DNA from: Hyphomicrobiales bacterium
GTDB taxonomy: Bacteria > Pseudomonadota > Alphaproteobacteria > Rhizobiales > Methylopilaceae
DNA: 64,000 nucleotides
Assembly: GCA_022842205.1 (NCBI GenBank)
Contig: JALHQA010000009.1
Coordinates: 29,158-93,157, forward strand
Reading direction: 5' to 3'
The notes beneath the pieces were generated by a model. The model made no database searches. It was not told the origin of the DNA and saw only the letters and a program-made list of their open reading frames with translations. A program made the translations under genes and the position numbers. Positions 56,778 through 64,000 of this stretch are shown one piece after another; positions within the stretch are counted from its first letter, which is position 1, and every line of letters starts with the position of its first letter.

Positions 56778-59198
56778 TCAGTGCGCGGTGAGGCCGGGAA
56801 CCTCGCCGTCCTCAACCGCCTTCGGAAGCGGCTCGGCCTCTTCCTCCCACTCGATCGGTTCGGGCTGGCGCGTCAGCGCATGCTTCAGCACCTCATCGAC
56901 ATGCGAAACGGGAATGATGTTCATTCCGCTTTTCACATTGTCCGGGATGTCCGCGAGATCCTTCGCGTTCTCCTCCGGAATCAGCACCGTCTTGATGCCG
57001 CCGCGCAGCGCAGCGAGCAGCTTCTCCTTAAGTCCGCCAATCGGCAGCACGCGCCCGCGCAGCGTCACCTCGCCCGTCATCGCGACTTCACGATGAACCG
57101 GGATGCCGGTGAGCACCGAAACGATGGCGGTCGCCATCGCAACGCCGGCCGACGGTCCGTCCTTCGGCGTAGCGCCTTCCGGCACGTGGACGTGGATGTC
57201 GCGCTTCTCGAACAGCGGCGGCTTGACGCCGATGTCGATGGCGCGCGAGCGAACGTAAGATGCCGCCGCGGAGATCGACTCCTTCATGACGTCGCGCAGA
57301 TTGCCGGTGACCGTCATCCGGCCCTTGCCGGGCATCATGAGGCCTTCGATCGTCAGAAGCTCGCCGCCGACTTCCGTCCAGGCCAAGCCCGTCACGACAC
57401 CGACCTGGTCTTCCAGTTCGGCCTCACCGTAGCGGTGACGCGGAACGCCGAGGAATTCCTCGAGGTTCTTCTGCGTGACCTTGACGCTCGTCTTCTTGCT
57501 CGAGACCAGCTCCTTCACCGCCTTGCGGATGAGGGTCGCGATCTCGCGCTCGAGGTTGCGGACGCCCGCTTCCCGCGTGTAACGGCGGATAACGGTGCGC
57601 AGCGCCTCGTCGTCGACCGACCATTCCTTCGTCGCCATGCCGTGCTTCTGGAGAAGCTCGGGGATCAGATGGCGCCGTGCGATCTCGACCTTCTCATCTT
57701 CCGTGTAACCGGCGATGCGGATGATCTCCATGCGGTCCATGAGGGCCGGCGGAATGTTGAGCGTGTTGGCCGTGGTGATGAACATCACGTTCGACAGATC
57801 GTAATCGACCTCGAGATAGTGGTCGTTGAACGTCGAGTTCTGTTCAGGATCCAGCACTTCGAGAAGAGCCGACGCCGGATCGCCACGGAAATCCATGCCC
57901 ATCTTGTCGATCTCGTCGAGCAGGAAGAGCGGATTGGCTTTCTTCGCCTTGCGCATCGACTGGATGACCTTGCCGGGCATCGAGCCGATATAGGTGCGGC
58001 GATGACCGCGGATCTCCGCCTCGTCGCGCACGCCGCCGAGCGACATGCGGACATATTCACGCCCGGTCGCCTTGGCGATCGATTTCGCGAGCGAGGTCTT
58101 GCCGACACCCGGAGGGCCGACAAGGCACAGGATCGGACCCGCGAGCTTGTTGGTACGGCTCTGCACCGCGAGATATTCGACGATGCGCTCCTTGACCTTT
58201 TCAAGGCCGAAGTGATCGCTGTCGAGCACCTTCTCCGCGAAGGAAAGATCCTTGCGGACCTTCGACTTCACGCCCCACGGAATGCCGAGCAGCCAGTCGA
58301 GGTAATTACGCACGACCGTGGCTTCCGCGGACATCGGCGACATCTGCTTGAGCTTTTTGATCTCGGCAGTCGCCTTCTCGCGGGCTTCCTTGGAAAGTTT
58401 CGTGGTCCTGATCTTCTCCTCGAGCTCAGAAGTGTCGTCCCGTCCGTCCTCGTCGCCGAGTTCCTTCTGGATCGCCTTCATCTGCTCGTTGAGATAATAC
58501 TCGCGCTGCGTCTTCTCCATCTGGCGCTTGACGCGCGTACGGATGCGCTTCTCGACCTGGAGCACGGAGATTTCGCTCTCCATGAGGCCAAGCACGCGCT
58601 CAAGGCGCTCAACGACGTTGAGCAATTCGAGGATTGCCTGCTTCTCCGGAATTTTGACGGAGAGATGCGACGCGATGGAATCCGCCAGCTTCGCCGGCTC
58701 ATCGATCTGCGTGACGGCCGTCACGACCTCGGACGCGATCTTCTTGTTGAGCTTCACATAGGATTCGAACTCGTTGACCACGGAACGCGCCAGCGCAGCG
58801 GTTTCCACGCCGTCGGCCTGCTCGTCGTCGAGCATTTCCGCTTCGGCTTCATAGAAATCTTCGCGGCCCTTGTAAGATTTGACGCGCGCGCGGCCAAGGC
58901 CTTCGACCAGCACCTTCACGGTGCCGTCGGGAAGCTTCAGAAGCTGGAGTACGGTCGCCAGCGTGCCGATCTTGTAGATCGCTTCGGGCGCCGGATCGTC
59001 GTCGGCCGGATTGAGCTGGGTCGCAAGCAGGATCGGCTTGTCCTGCTTCATTACCGCCTCGAGGGCGCGTATGGACTTCTCGCGCCCCACGAAGAGCGGC
59101 ACGATCATGTGCGGGAAAACAACAATGTCACGCAGCGGCAGGACGGGATAGACCTCGCTCTCGCCAACCGGAGGCGTGCGGACCTTGGAACTCGTCAT
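56778..59198 (-). CDS. lon: ATP-dependent protease Lon
   Basis: An 806-residue homohexameric protease for misfolded and short-lived regulatory proteins; in alphaproteobacteria it also degrades cell-cycle regulators. N-terminal domain to about 305 with [23 protein letters not shown] module: Walker [21 protein letters not shown], Walker [17 protein letters not shown], arginine-finger region after that. Proteolytic dyad: serine in [17 protein letters not shown] and lysine in [18 protein letters not shown]. Upstream there is a candidate heat-shock promoter. Confidence 0.97.
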   Translation of the reverse strand: MTSSKVRTPPVGESEVYPVLPLRDIVVFPHMIVPLFVGREKSIRALEAVMKQDKPILLATQLNPADDDPAPEAIYKIGTLATVLQLLKLPDGTVKVLVEGLGRARVKSYKGREDFYEAEAEMLDDEQADGVETAALARSVVNEFESYVKLNKKIASEVVTAVTQIDEPAKLADSIASHLSVKIPEKQAILELLNVVERLERVLGLMESEISVLQVEKRIRTRVKRQMEKTQREYYLNEQMKAIQKELGDEDGRDDTSELEEKIRTTKLSKEAREKATAEIKKLKQMSPMSAEATVVRNYLDWLLGIPWGVKSKVRKDLSFAEKVLDSDHFGLEKVKERIVEYLAVQSRTNKLAGPILCLVGPPGVGKTSLAKSIAKATGREYVRMSLGGVRDEAEIRGHRRTYIGSMPGKVIQSMRKAKKANPLFLLDEIDKMGMDFRGDPASALLEVLDPEQNSTFNDHYLEVDYDLSNVMFITTANTLNIPPALMDRMEIIRIAGYTEDEKVEIARRHLIPELLQKHGMATKEWSVDDEALRTVIRRYTREAGVRNLEREIATLIRKAVKELVSSKKTSVKVTQKNLEEFLGVPRHRYGEAELEDQVGVVTGLAWTEVGGELLTIEGLMMPGKGRMTVTGNLRDVMKESISAAASYVRSRAIDIGVKPPLFEKRDIHVHVPEGATPKDGPSAGVAMATAIVSVLTGIPVHREVAMTGEVTLRGRVLPIGGLKEKLLAALRGGIKTVLIPEENAKDLADIPDNVKSGMNIIPVSHVDEVLKHALTRQPEPIEWEEEAEPLPKAVEDGEVPGLTAH

Positions 59199-59341
59199 CT
59201 CATAATCCTTTCGCGGCGCCCGCGTGAATGCGCGGCGCCGATAGCCATCGGCACGATCCGTTTACGGAGAGAGCCCGCACGCAATCGCATCTGGCTGAAA
59301 GCCGGGCCGGCAAATGCCGGGACGGCTCTGGTGTTGCTGAT

Positions 59342-59371
59342 TAAGTGGTCCGCGGACGCAACGCTTTCAAG
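59342..59371 (-). promoter_or_regulatory. Candidate RpoH (heat-shock) promoter of lon
   Basis: On the minus strand CTTGAAA (59371-59365), then 16 bases, then CCACTTA (59348-59342). The -35 matches the sigma-32 type exactly, the -10 partly. It lies about 145 bases upstream of the lon ATG. Confidence 0.4.
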
Positions 59372-59410
59372 GCATACCGGCCCCTCATGCGGGGCGCGTC
59401 CGAACCGGCG

Positions 59411-59432
59411 GAAAAAAGCCGGCCCGGCGCTC
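59411..59432 (-). terminator. Weak terminator after clpX
   Basis: On the minus strand just after the clpX stop, a short stem GCCG-GGC-CGGC is followed by TTTTTT. The stem is short, so termination may be partial. Confidence 0.45.
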
Positions 59433-59433
59433 A

Positions 59434-60699
59434 TCACGCACTCGCCTCGGACTTATCCGAGCCCGTGTCGGAGTAGACGTAAAGCGGTTTGGCCTTGCCT
59501 TCGACGACCTCGTCGGAAATGACGATCTCATCGACGCCTTCGAGGCCCGGCAGATCGTACATCGTGTCGAGCAGGATGGCTTCCAGGATCGACCGCAGGC
59601 CGCGGGCGCCTGTCTTGCGCTGAATCGCCTTGCGGGCGACGGCACCAAGCGCGTCGTCCTGCATCGACAGTTCCACGCCTTCCATCTCGAACAGGCGCTG
59701 ATACTGCTTCACCAGCGCGTTCTTCGGCTCCTTGAGAATCTTGACGAGCGCTTCCTCGTCCAGGTCCTCAAGTGTCGCGATGACCGGCAGACGGCCGACG
59801 AATTCCGGGATCAGGCCGAACTTCAGCAGATCCTCGGGCTCGACTTCGCGGAACACTTCGCCCGTACGGCGATCTTCCGGCGCCGACACTTTCGCGCCGA
59901 AGCCAATCGACGTGCCCTTGCCGCGCGCCGAGATGATACGCTCAAGGCCGGCGAACGCGCCGCCGCAGATGAAGAGAATGTTGGTGGTATCGACCTGCAG
60001 GAATTCCTGCTGCGGATGCTTTCGGCCGCCCTGCGGAGGTACGGACGCAACCGTGCCTTCCATGATCTTGAGCAGAGCCTGCTGCACGCCTTCGCCCGAC
60101 ACATCGCGCGTGATCGACGGATTATCGGACTTGCGCGAAATCTTGTCGATCTCGTCAATATAGACGATGCCGCGCTGTGCGCGCTCGACGTTGTAGTCGG
60201 ACGCCTGCAGCAGCTTCAGAATGATGTTCTCGACGTCCTCGCCGACATAGCCGGCTTCGGTGAGCGTCGTGGCATCCGCCATCGTGAACGGGACGTCGAG
60301 AATGCGCGCCAGCGTCTGCGCCAGCAGCGTCTTGCCCGAACCCGTCGGACCGACGAGCAGGATGTTCGATTTCGCGAGCTCGACGTCGTTGTGCTTCGTC
60401 GCGTGGTTCAGGCGCTTGTAGTGATTGTGCACCGCGACCGAGAGAACCTTCTTCGCCTGGTCCTGACCGATGACGTAATCATCGAGAACCTTGCGGATCT
60501 CCTTCGGGGTCGGCACGCCATCGCGCGACTTCACGAGCGAAGACTTGTTCTCCTCGCGGATGATGTCCATGCACAGCTCGACGCATTCGTCGCAGATGAA
60601 CACCGTCGGGCCCGCAATAAGCTTGCGAACCTCGTGCTGGCTCTTGCCGCAGAACGAGCAGTAAAGCGTGTTCTTCGAGTCGCTGCCGGCCTTGCTCAT
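59434..60699 (-). CDS. clpX: ATP-dependent Clp protease ATPase subunit ClpX
   Basis: A 421-residue unfoldase that feeds proteins to ClpP. The N-terminal zinc-binding domain has two cysteine pairs (LYCSFCGKS and [10 protein letters not shown]). AAA motifs: Walker [21 protein letters not shown], Walker [17 protein letters not shown], sensor and pore loop later. In Caulobacter ClpXP clears CtrA and other cell-cycle proteins, so the equivalent role is likely here. A 285-base gap separates it from clpP upstream. Confidence 0.97.
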   Translation of the reverse strand: MSKAGSDSKNTLYCSFCGKSQHEVRKLIAGPTVFICDECVELCMDIIREENKSSLVKSRDGVPTPKEIRKVLDDYVIGQDQAKKVLSVAVHNHYKRLNHATKHNDVELAKSNILLVGPTGSGKTLLAQTLARILDVPFTMADATTLTEAGYVGEDVENIILKLLQASDYNVERAQRGIVYIDEIDKISRKSDNPSITRDVSGEGVQQALLKIMEGTVASVPPQGGRKHPQQEFLQVDTTNILFICGGAFAGLERIISARGKGTSIGFGAKVSAPEDRRTGEVFREVEPEDLLKFGLIPEFVGRLPVIATLEDLDEEALVKILKEPKNALVKQYQRLFEMEGVELSMQDDALGAVARKAIQRKTGARGLRSILEAILLDTMYDLPGLEGVDEIVISDEVVEGKAKPLYVYSDTGSDKSEASA

Positions 60700-60984
60700 T
60701 GTCCCACTTTCCTGACCTCAACCCTGGACTAAGGGCTCAAGACCCCGAATCCTAGACCTGCCGGCCCTAACAATGTGTTGTAGTGAGGCCCAACCCCATG
60801 GGCATCGCCCACAACCAATCCCTCTAGACTCACCCCGAATGTGACCATGTGACGACCGCGCAGATCAACCCGTGGTCCGTCCACAAGGTTACCGGCAGCC
60901 GCCAAGTAGCGCAACTGCCACAGTTTTCCTCTAGAAAGACCCCGGAACCTGCGCGCAGACGTCGCAGGCGATGCCAAATCCGGG

Positions 60985-61635
60985 TCAGGCCGCCTGAATC
61001 TTGGCGGCGCCCTCGCCATCGATGGGCCGGGTCTCGAACACCTGATCGATGATGCCGAATTCCTTGGCCTGGTCCGCCGACATGAAATGGTCGCGGTCGA
61101 GGGTGTTTTCAATCTTCTCGTAAGGCTGGCCGGTGTGCCTCACATATATTTCATTCAGCCGGCGCTTCAGCTTCACGATGTCCTCGGCATGGCGCTCGAT
61201 GTCCGAGGCCTGGCCGCGGAAGCCGCCCGAAGGCTGGTGAACCATGACGCGGGCGTTCGGGGTCGCGAAGCGCATCCCCGTCTCGCCGGCGGCCAGCAGC
61301 AGCGAACCCATGGAGGCGGCCTGGCCGACGCACAGGGTCGAGACCTTCGGCCGGATGTACTGCATGGTGTCGTAGATCGCGAGACCCGACGTCACCACCC
61401 CGCCCGGTGAGTTGATGTACATCGAGATTTCCTTGTTTGGATTGTCCGCTTCGAGGAACAGGAGCTGCGCGACGACCAGGGAGGACATGCCATCCTCGAC
61501 CGGACCGGTCACGAAGATGATGCGCTCCTTCAGAAGGCGCGAGAAAATGTCGAAGGCGCGCTCGCCGCGGCTCGTCTGTTCGACAACCATCGGCACGAGG
61601 TTCATGTAGGTTTCGAGCGGGCTACGGTCCATCAT
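60985..61635 (-). CDS. clpP: ATP-dependent Clp protease proteolytic subunit ClpP
   Basis: A 216-residue serine protease forming the tetradecameric chamber. Catalytic serine in [20 protein letters not shown], histidine in [19 protein letters not shown], and aspartate in the segment around [20 protein letters not shown]. It starts at ATG 61635, 20 bases after the tig stop, and is probably co-transcribed with tig. Confidence 0.97.
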   Translation of the reverse strand: MMDRSPLETYMNLVPMVVEQTSRGERAFDIFSRLLKERIIFVTGPVEDGMSSLVVAQLLFLEADNPNKEISMYINSPGGVVTSGLAIYDTMQYIRPKVSTLCVGQAASMGSLLLAAGETGMRFATPNARVMVHQPSGGFRGQASDIERHAEDIVKLKRRLNEIYVRHTGQPYEKIENTLDRDHFMSADQAKEFGIIDQVFETRPIDGEGAAKIQAA

Positions 61636-61655
61636 TCTCTCAGCTCCCGCGGCCT

Positions 61656-63005
61656 TCAGGCCGCCTTTTCGTCATCCGGATCGGCGAACAGCTCGTCCTT
61701 CGAGACCTTTTTCTCAGTCACCTTCGCCAGCTCGACGATGTAGTCGATCACCTTTTCCTCGAAGATCGGGGCACGGAGTTCGGCAAGCGCTTCCGGGGTC
61801 TTCTGGTAGTACTCCCAGACCATCTGTTCCTGGCCGGGGAATTGGCGGGCCCGATCGACGACGGCCTTGGTGACCTCGTCGTTCGTGACCTGTATGTTGT
61901 TCTTCTCGCCGATCTCCGCAAGGAGCAGGCCGAGTCGTACACGGCGTTCTGAGATCGTGCGGTATTCCGCCTTCAACTGGTCGTCCGTCTTGCCCTCGCG
62001 CGCGGCTTCGCCACCCGACTCCAGCTCCTTCTCGACACGCGACCAGATGCCCGCGAATTCCTGCTCGACCAGCGTCGGCGGCAGATCGAACTTGTGCGTC
62101 GCATCGAGCGCATCCAGCAGGGCGCGCTTCATGCGCTGGCGGGAAGCCTGCTTGAAGCCGTTGCCGATCTGCTCGCTCACCGCTTCCTTGAGCTTTTCGA
62201 GCGACTCCATGCCGAGCTTCTTGGCGAGGTCGTCATTGATCTCGGCGTTCGTGGCGCCCTCGACCTTCTTCACCGTAATGGCGAAGACGGCTTCTTTTCC
62301 GGCGAGATCCGGCGCGTGATAGGCCTCTGGGAACGTCACCTTGACGTCCTTCTTGTCGCCGGTCTTCACGCCGACAAGCTGTTCCTCGAAGCCGGGGATG
62401 AACTGGCCGGAGCCGAGGATGAGCGGGTGATCCTCGCCCTTGCCGCCCTCGAACTCCACACCGCCGACCGAACCGACGAAGTCAATCGTGACCTTGTCCT
62501 TCAGTTCGGCAGCGCCGTCCTTGTCGGTATAGGTCGCGTTCTGCGTCGCAAGACGGGTCAGCGTCTCCTCGATGTCCGACTCCGGAATGTCCGCTACCGG
62601 CTGCTCGATGGTGATGCTCTTCAGATCGCCGACCGTGATCTCGGGCAGAACCTCGACCTCGACCTTGTAGGTGAGATCGGCCTTGCCCTCGGCCACCTGC
62701 TCGACCTCGGCTTCCGTTTCCGGCAGCGAGATCTTCGGTTGCATGGCCAGCTTGACCTTGTTGTCGTCGACGATCTTGCGGTTGCCCTCGGTCAGGAGCT
62801 CCTGCAGCACCTCGCCGAACACCGAGCGACCATAGAGGCGCTTCAGATGCTCCGCCGGTACCTTGCCGGGGCGGAAACCGTTGATCCGGACGCGGCTCTT
62901 CAGCTCTTCGAGGCGGGCCGCGATGCGGCCATCGAGATCCTGGGCCGGGACGGTGATGCGGTATTCGCGCTTCAGTCCCTCGGAGAGGGTTTCTTGAACC
63001 TGCAT
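61656..63005 (-). CDS. tig: Trigger factor
   Basis: A 449-residue ribosome-bound chaperone with peptidyl-prolyl isomerase activity. The N-terminal ribosome-binding domain has the loop [20 protein letters not shown]. The FKBP domain (about 160-245) includes [20 protein letters not shown] and [18 protein letters not shown] long helical C-terminal arm follows. ATG 63005 is chosen because the protein begins [19 protein letters not shown] as in homologues; the frame upstream runs through the tRNA-Leu gene. Confidence 0.96.
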   Translation of the reverse strand: MQVQETLSEGLKREYRITVPAQDLDGRIAARLEELKSRVRINGFRPGKVPAEHLKRLYGRSVFGEVLQELLTEGNRKIVDDNKVKLAMQPKISLPETEAEVEQVAEGKADLTYKVEVEVLPEITVGDLKSITIEQPVADIPESDIEETLTRLATQNATYTDKDGAAELKDKVTIDFVGSVGGVEFEGGKGEDHPLILGSGQFIPGFEEQLVGVKTGDKKDVKVTFPEAYHAPDLAGKEAVFAITVKKVEGATNAEINDDLAKKLGMESLEKLKEAVSEQIGNGFKQASRQRMKRALLDALDATHKFDLPPTLVEQEFAGIWSRVEKELESGGEAAREGKTDDQLKAEYRTISERRVRLGLLLAEIGEKNNIQVTNDEVTKAVVDRARQFPGQEQMVWEYYQKTPEALAELRAPIFEEKVIDYIVELAKVTEKKVSKDELFADPDDEKAA

Positions 63006-63074
63006 GGCTTTATCTTCCGGATCGTGCGGCCCGCCGGAGGCGGTTCGCGTCTTATTGAAATCGAATGGGCCGGG

Positions 63075-63159
63075 TGGTGCGGGCGGAGGGACTCGAACCC
63101 CCACGACTTTCGCCGCTGGAACCTAAATCCAGTGCGTCTACCAATTCCGCCACGCCCGC
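63075..63159 (-). tRNA. tRNA-Leu (UAG)
   Basis: Minus-strand class II tRNA with an extra arm. Acceptor GCGGGCG with CGCCCGC, D-arm TGGCGGAATTGGTAGACGCA, anticodon stem CTGGA/TCCAG around TTTAGGT, giving anticodon TAG, a long variable arm GCGGCGAAAGTCGT, T-arm GGTTCGAGTCC. Encoded CCA. 85 nt. It lies about 70 bases upstream of tig. Confidence 0.97.
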
Positions 63160-63221
63160 GCCGGGCGCTTCTCCCAGAGGGAGCGGGGCGTCTATAGCAT
63201 GCGAAAAGCGGTTCGCACGCG

Positions 63222-63241
63222 AAAAATGAGGCCTTCCGGCC
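63222..63241 (-). terminator. Weak terminator after the DUF1993 gene
   Basis: On the minus strand GGCC-GGAA-GGCC followed by TCATTTTTC, between the DUF1993 gene and tRNA-Leu. The stem is only 4 bp. Confidence 0.35.
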
Positions 63242-63249
63242 CCCTCTCC

Positions 63250-63753
63250 TCAAAGCTCTCCGATAAAGTCCATTTTCTTGATCTGGACGCCCTGCGCCCG
63301 AAGGATGTCATAGGCCGTCGTCACGTGGAAATAGAAGTTCGGCAGGGCGAAGTTGAACAGATAGTCCCGCCCGCTGAAGGTCGCCGTGCGCGATCTGGTC
63401 TTCAACTCCACCTCTTTATCCTCGGTGCCGTCGATGCCGGCGCGCGGCACGCTTTCCAGATAGGCGATCGTCTTCTCGATCCGGGCGCGCATGTCGTCGA
63501 AAGTCTGCTCGGTGTCATCGAAGCTTGGTGCGGAATTGCCCGAAAGACGGCCGGCGACGCCTTTGGCCGTATCGGAGGCGCGCTGGATCTGGCTCGTCAG
63601 GGGGTCCATGTCGTGGATCAGCCGCGCCTCGGCCAGCTTGATGGAGTCGATGCCCTTTTCCTTCGCGAACGCCTCGCCCTTGTCGAGAATGGCGAGAAGG
63701 TTGCGGAAACTGCGGATAAAAACCGGAATCGAAGCGTCGTACATCGAGGGCAT
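63250..63753 (-). CDS. DUF1993 family protein
   Basis: A 167-residue soluble protein of the DUF1993 family (related in fold to DinB-like four-helix bundles). Recognised by the start MYDASIPVFIRSFRNLLAIL, the segment RLIHDMDPLTSQIQRASDTA, and the C-terminal NFALPNFYFHVTTAYDILRA with the conserved F-H-V-T-T-A-Y-D-I-L-R signature. The function is unknown. ATG 63753 matches family starts; ATG 63810 is in frame upstream without homology. It is divergent from the ada-type gene. Confidence 0.88.
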   Translation of the reverse strand: MPSMYDASIPVFIRSFRNLLAILDKGEAFAKEKGIDSIKLAEARLIHDMDPLTSQIQRASDTAKGVAGRLSGNSAPSFDDTEQTFDDMRARIEKTIAYLESVPRAGIDGTEDKEVELKTRSRTATFSGRDYLFNFALPNFYFHVTTAYDILRAQGVQIKKMDFIGEL

Positions 63754-63853
63754 GAGGGGGGTTCCTGCTGAAGGGTTCCGCAGAGATAGAAACCTCCGGT
63801 TTGAAAGCAAGAACCGGAGTGCGCAAAGCGCTACGCGCGACTAGGCTTGTCCC

Positions 63854-64000
63854 ATGAGCATCGTCCCGGCATCTCTTGAGAACGATCCCCGCTGGCAGGC
63901 GGTCTGCGCACGCGACCGCGCATTCGACGGGCGCTTCTTCTTCGCCGTCCGTTCGACGGGCATCTATTGCCGTCCTTCCTGCCCTGCCCGCCGGCCTAGG
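63854..64000 (+). CDS. Ada-type DNA methylphosphotriester repair/regulator, N-terminal part (cut by window edge)
   Basis: The first 49 residues only. They match the Ada metal-binding domain: [20 protein letters not shown] followed by [16 protein letters not shown], with the zinc/methyl-acceptor cysteine in the [12 protein letters not shown] motif. In full-length proteins this domain accepts a methyl group from DNA phosphotriesters and then activates alkylation-repair genes. Whether this is a full Ada, AdaA, or an Ada-AlkA fusion cannot be seen. The start ATG is 63854, divergent from the DUF1993 gene. Confidence 0.85.
   Translation, partial: MSIVPASLENDPRWQAVCARDRAFDGRFFFAVRSTGIYCRPSCPARRPR

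Noticed and set aside
60729..61112. Open frame across the clpP-clpX gap (minus strand)
   Set aside because: Starts inside clpP in another frame, has no ribosome binding site for the gap part, and the translated gap sequence has no recognisable domain or family feature.
1..64000. CRISPR arrays, insertion sequences, prophage, integrase or attachment sites
   Set aside because: No spaced direct repeats, transposase or recombinase genes, or tRNA-flanking duplications were seen in the window.

Overview
The window is chromosomal DNA of a GC-rich alphaproteobacterium. The evidence is gene content and order: lexA-comEC-gltX-gltA-lpxB-lpxI-lpxA-fabZ-lpxD-bamA-rseP-dxr-cdsA-uppS-frr-pyrH-tsf-rpsB, then dnaE-lolD-lolC-proS, then rnj-birA-nuoN..nuoA, then tRNAs-hup-lon-clpX-clpP-tig. 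This arrangement is typical of Hyphomicrobiales (Rhizobiales) and close relatives such as Parvibaculum-like lineages; the genus cannot be fixed from the sequence alone. LexA boxes of the alphaproteobacterial type GTTC-N7-GTTC support the assignment.

Layout. 1-2.1 kb is a small accessory edge: a cut-off methyltransferase-like gene, a polysaccharide-deacetylase-like gene, a decayed glutathione S-transferase pseudogene and dgkA. 2.1-10.4 kb holds trmFO, a TauE-type permease, lexA, comEC, gltX and gltA. 10.4-25.0 kb is one long minus-strand array (rpsB to lpxB plus a small hydrolase) that joins translation factors, undecaprenyl and isoprenoid precursor synthesis, outer-membrane assembly and lipid A synthesis. 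25.3-33.8 kb has terC, a four-helix membrane protein coupled to dnaE, a 36-codon membrane ORF in front of dnaE under a perfect LexA box, a MORN/YwqK protein, lolD, lolC and proS. 33.9-35.4 kb is a small variable insert: a glycosyltransferase-like gene, a PilZ protein and a probable small RNA with its own promoter and terminator. 35.4-52.8 kb is a continuous minus-strand unit with all fourteen complex I genes (nuoA to nuoN) followed by birA, rnj and a DUF1467 gene. 53.0-56.6 kb has a DUF2188 gene, an orphan TadE/TadG pair, usg, tRNA-Asp, tRNA-Val and HU. 56.8-63.8 kb is the proteostasis cluster lon-clpX-clpP-tig with tRNA-Leu and a DUF1993 gene. An ada-type gene enters at the right edge.

Most of the window is conserved housekeeping DNA. 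The best candidates for something undescribed are the SOS-controlled 36-residue single-helix protein upstream of dnaE, which resembles in size, topology and control the Caulobacter cell-division inhibitor SidA; the ~180-nt candidate RNA at 35.2-35.4 kb; and a histidine/aspartate-rich insert in NuoL. All coordinates, motifs and hairpins were read by eye. No database search, folding or alignment could be run.
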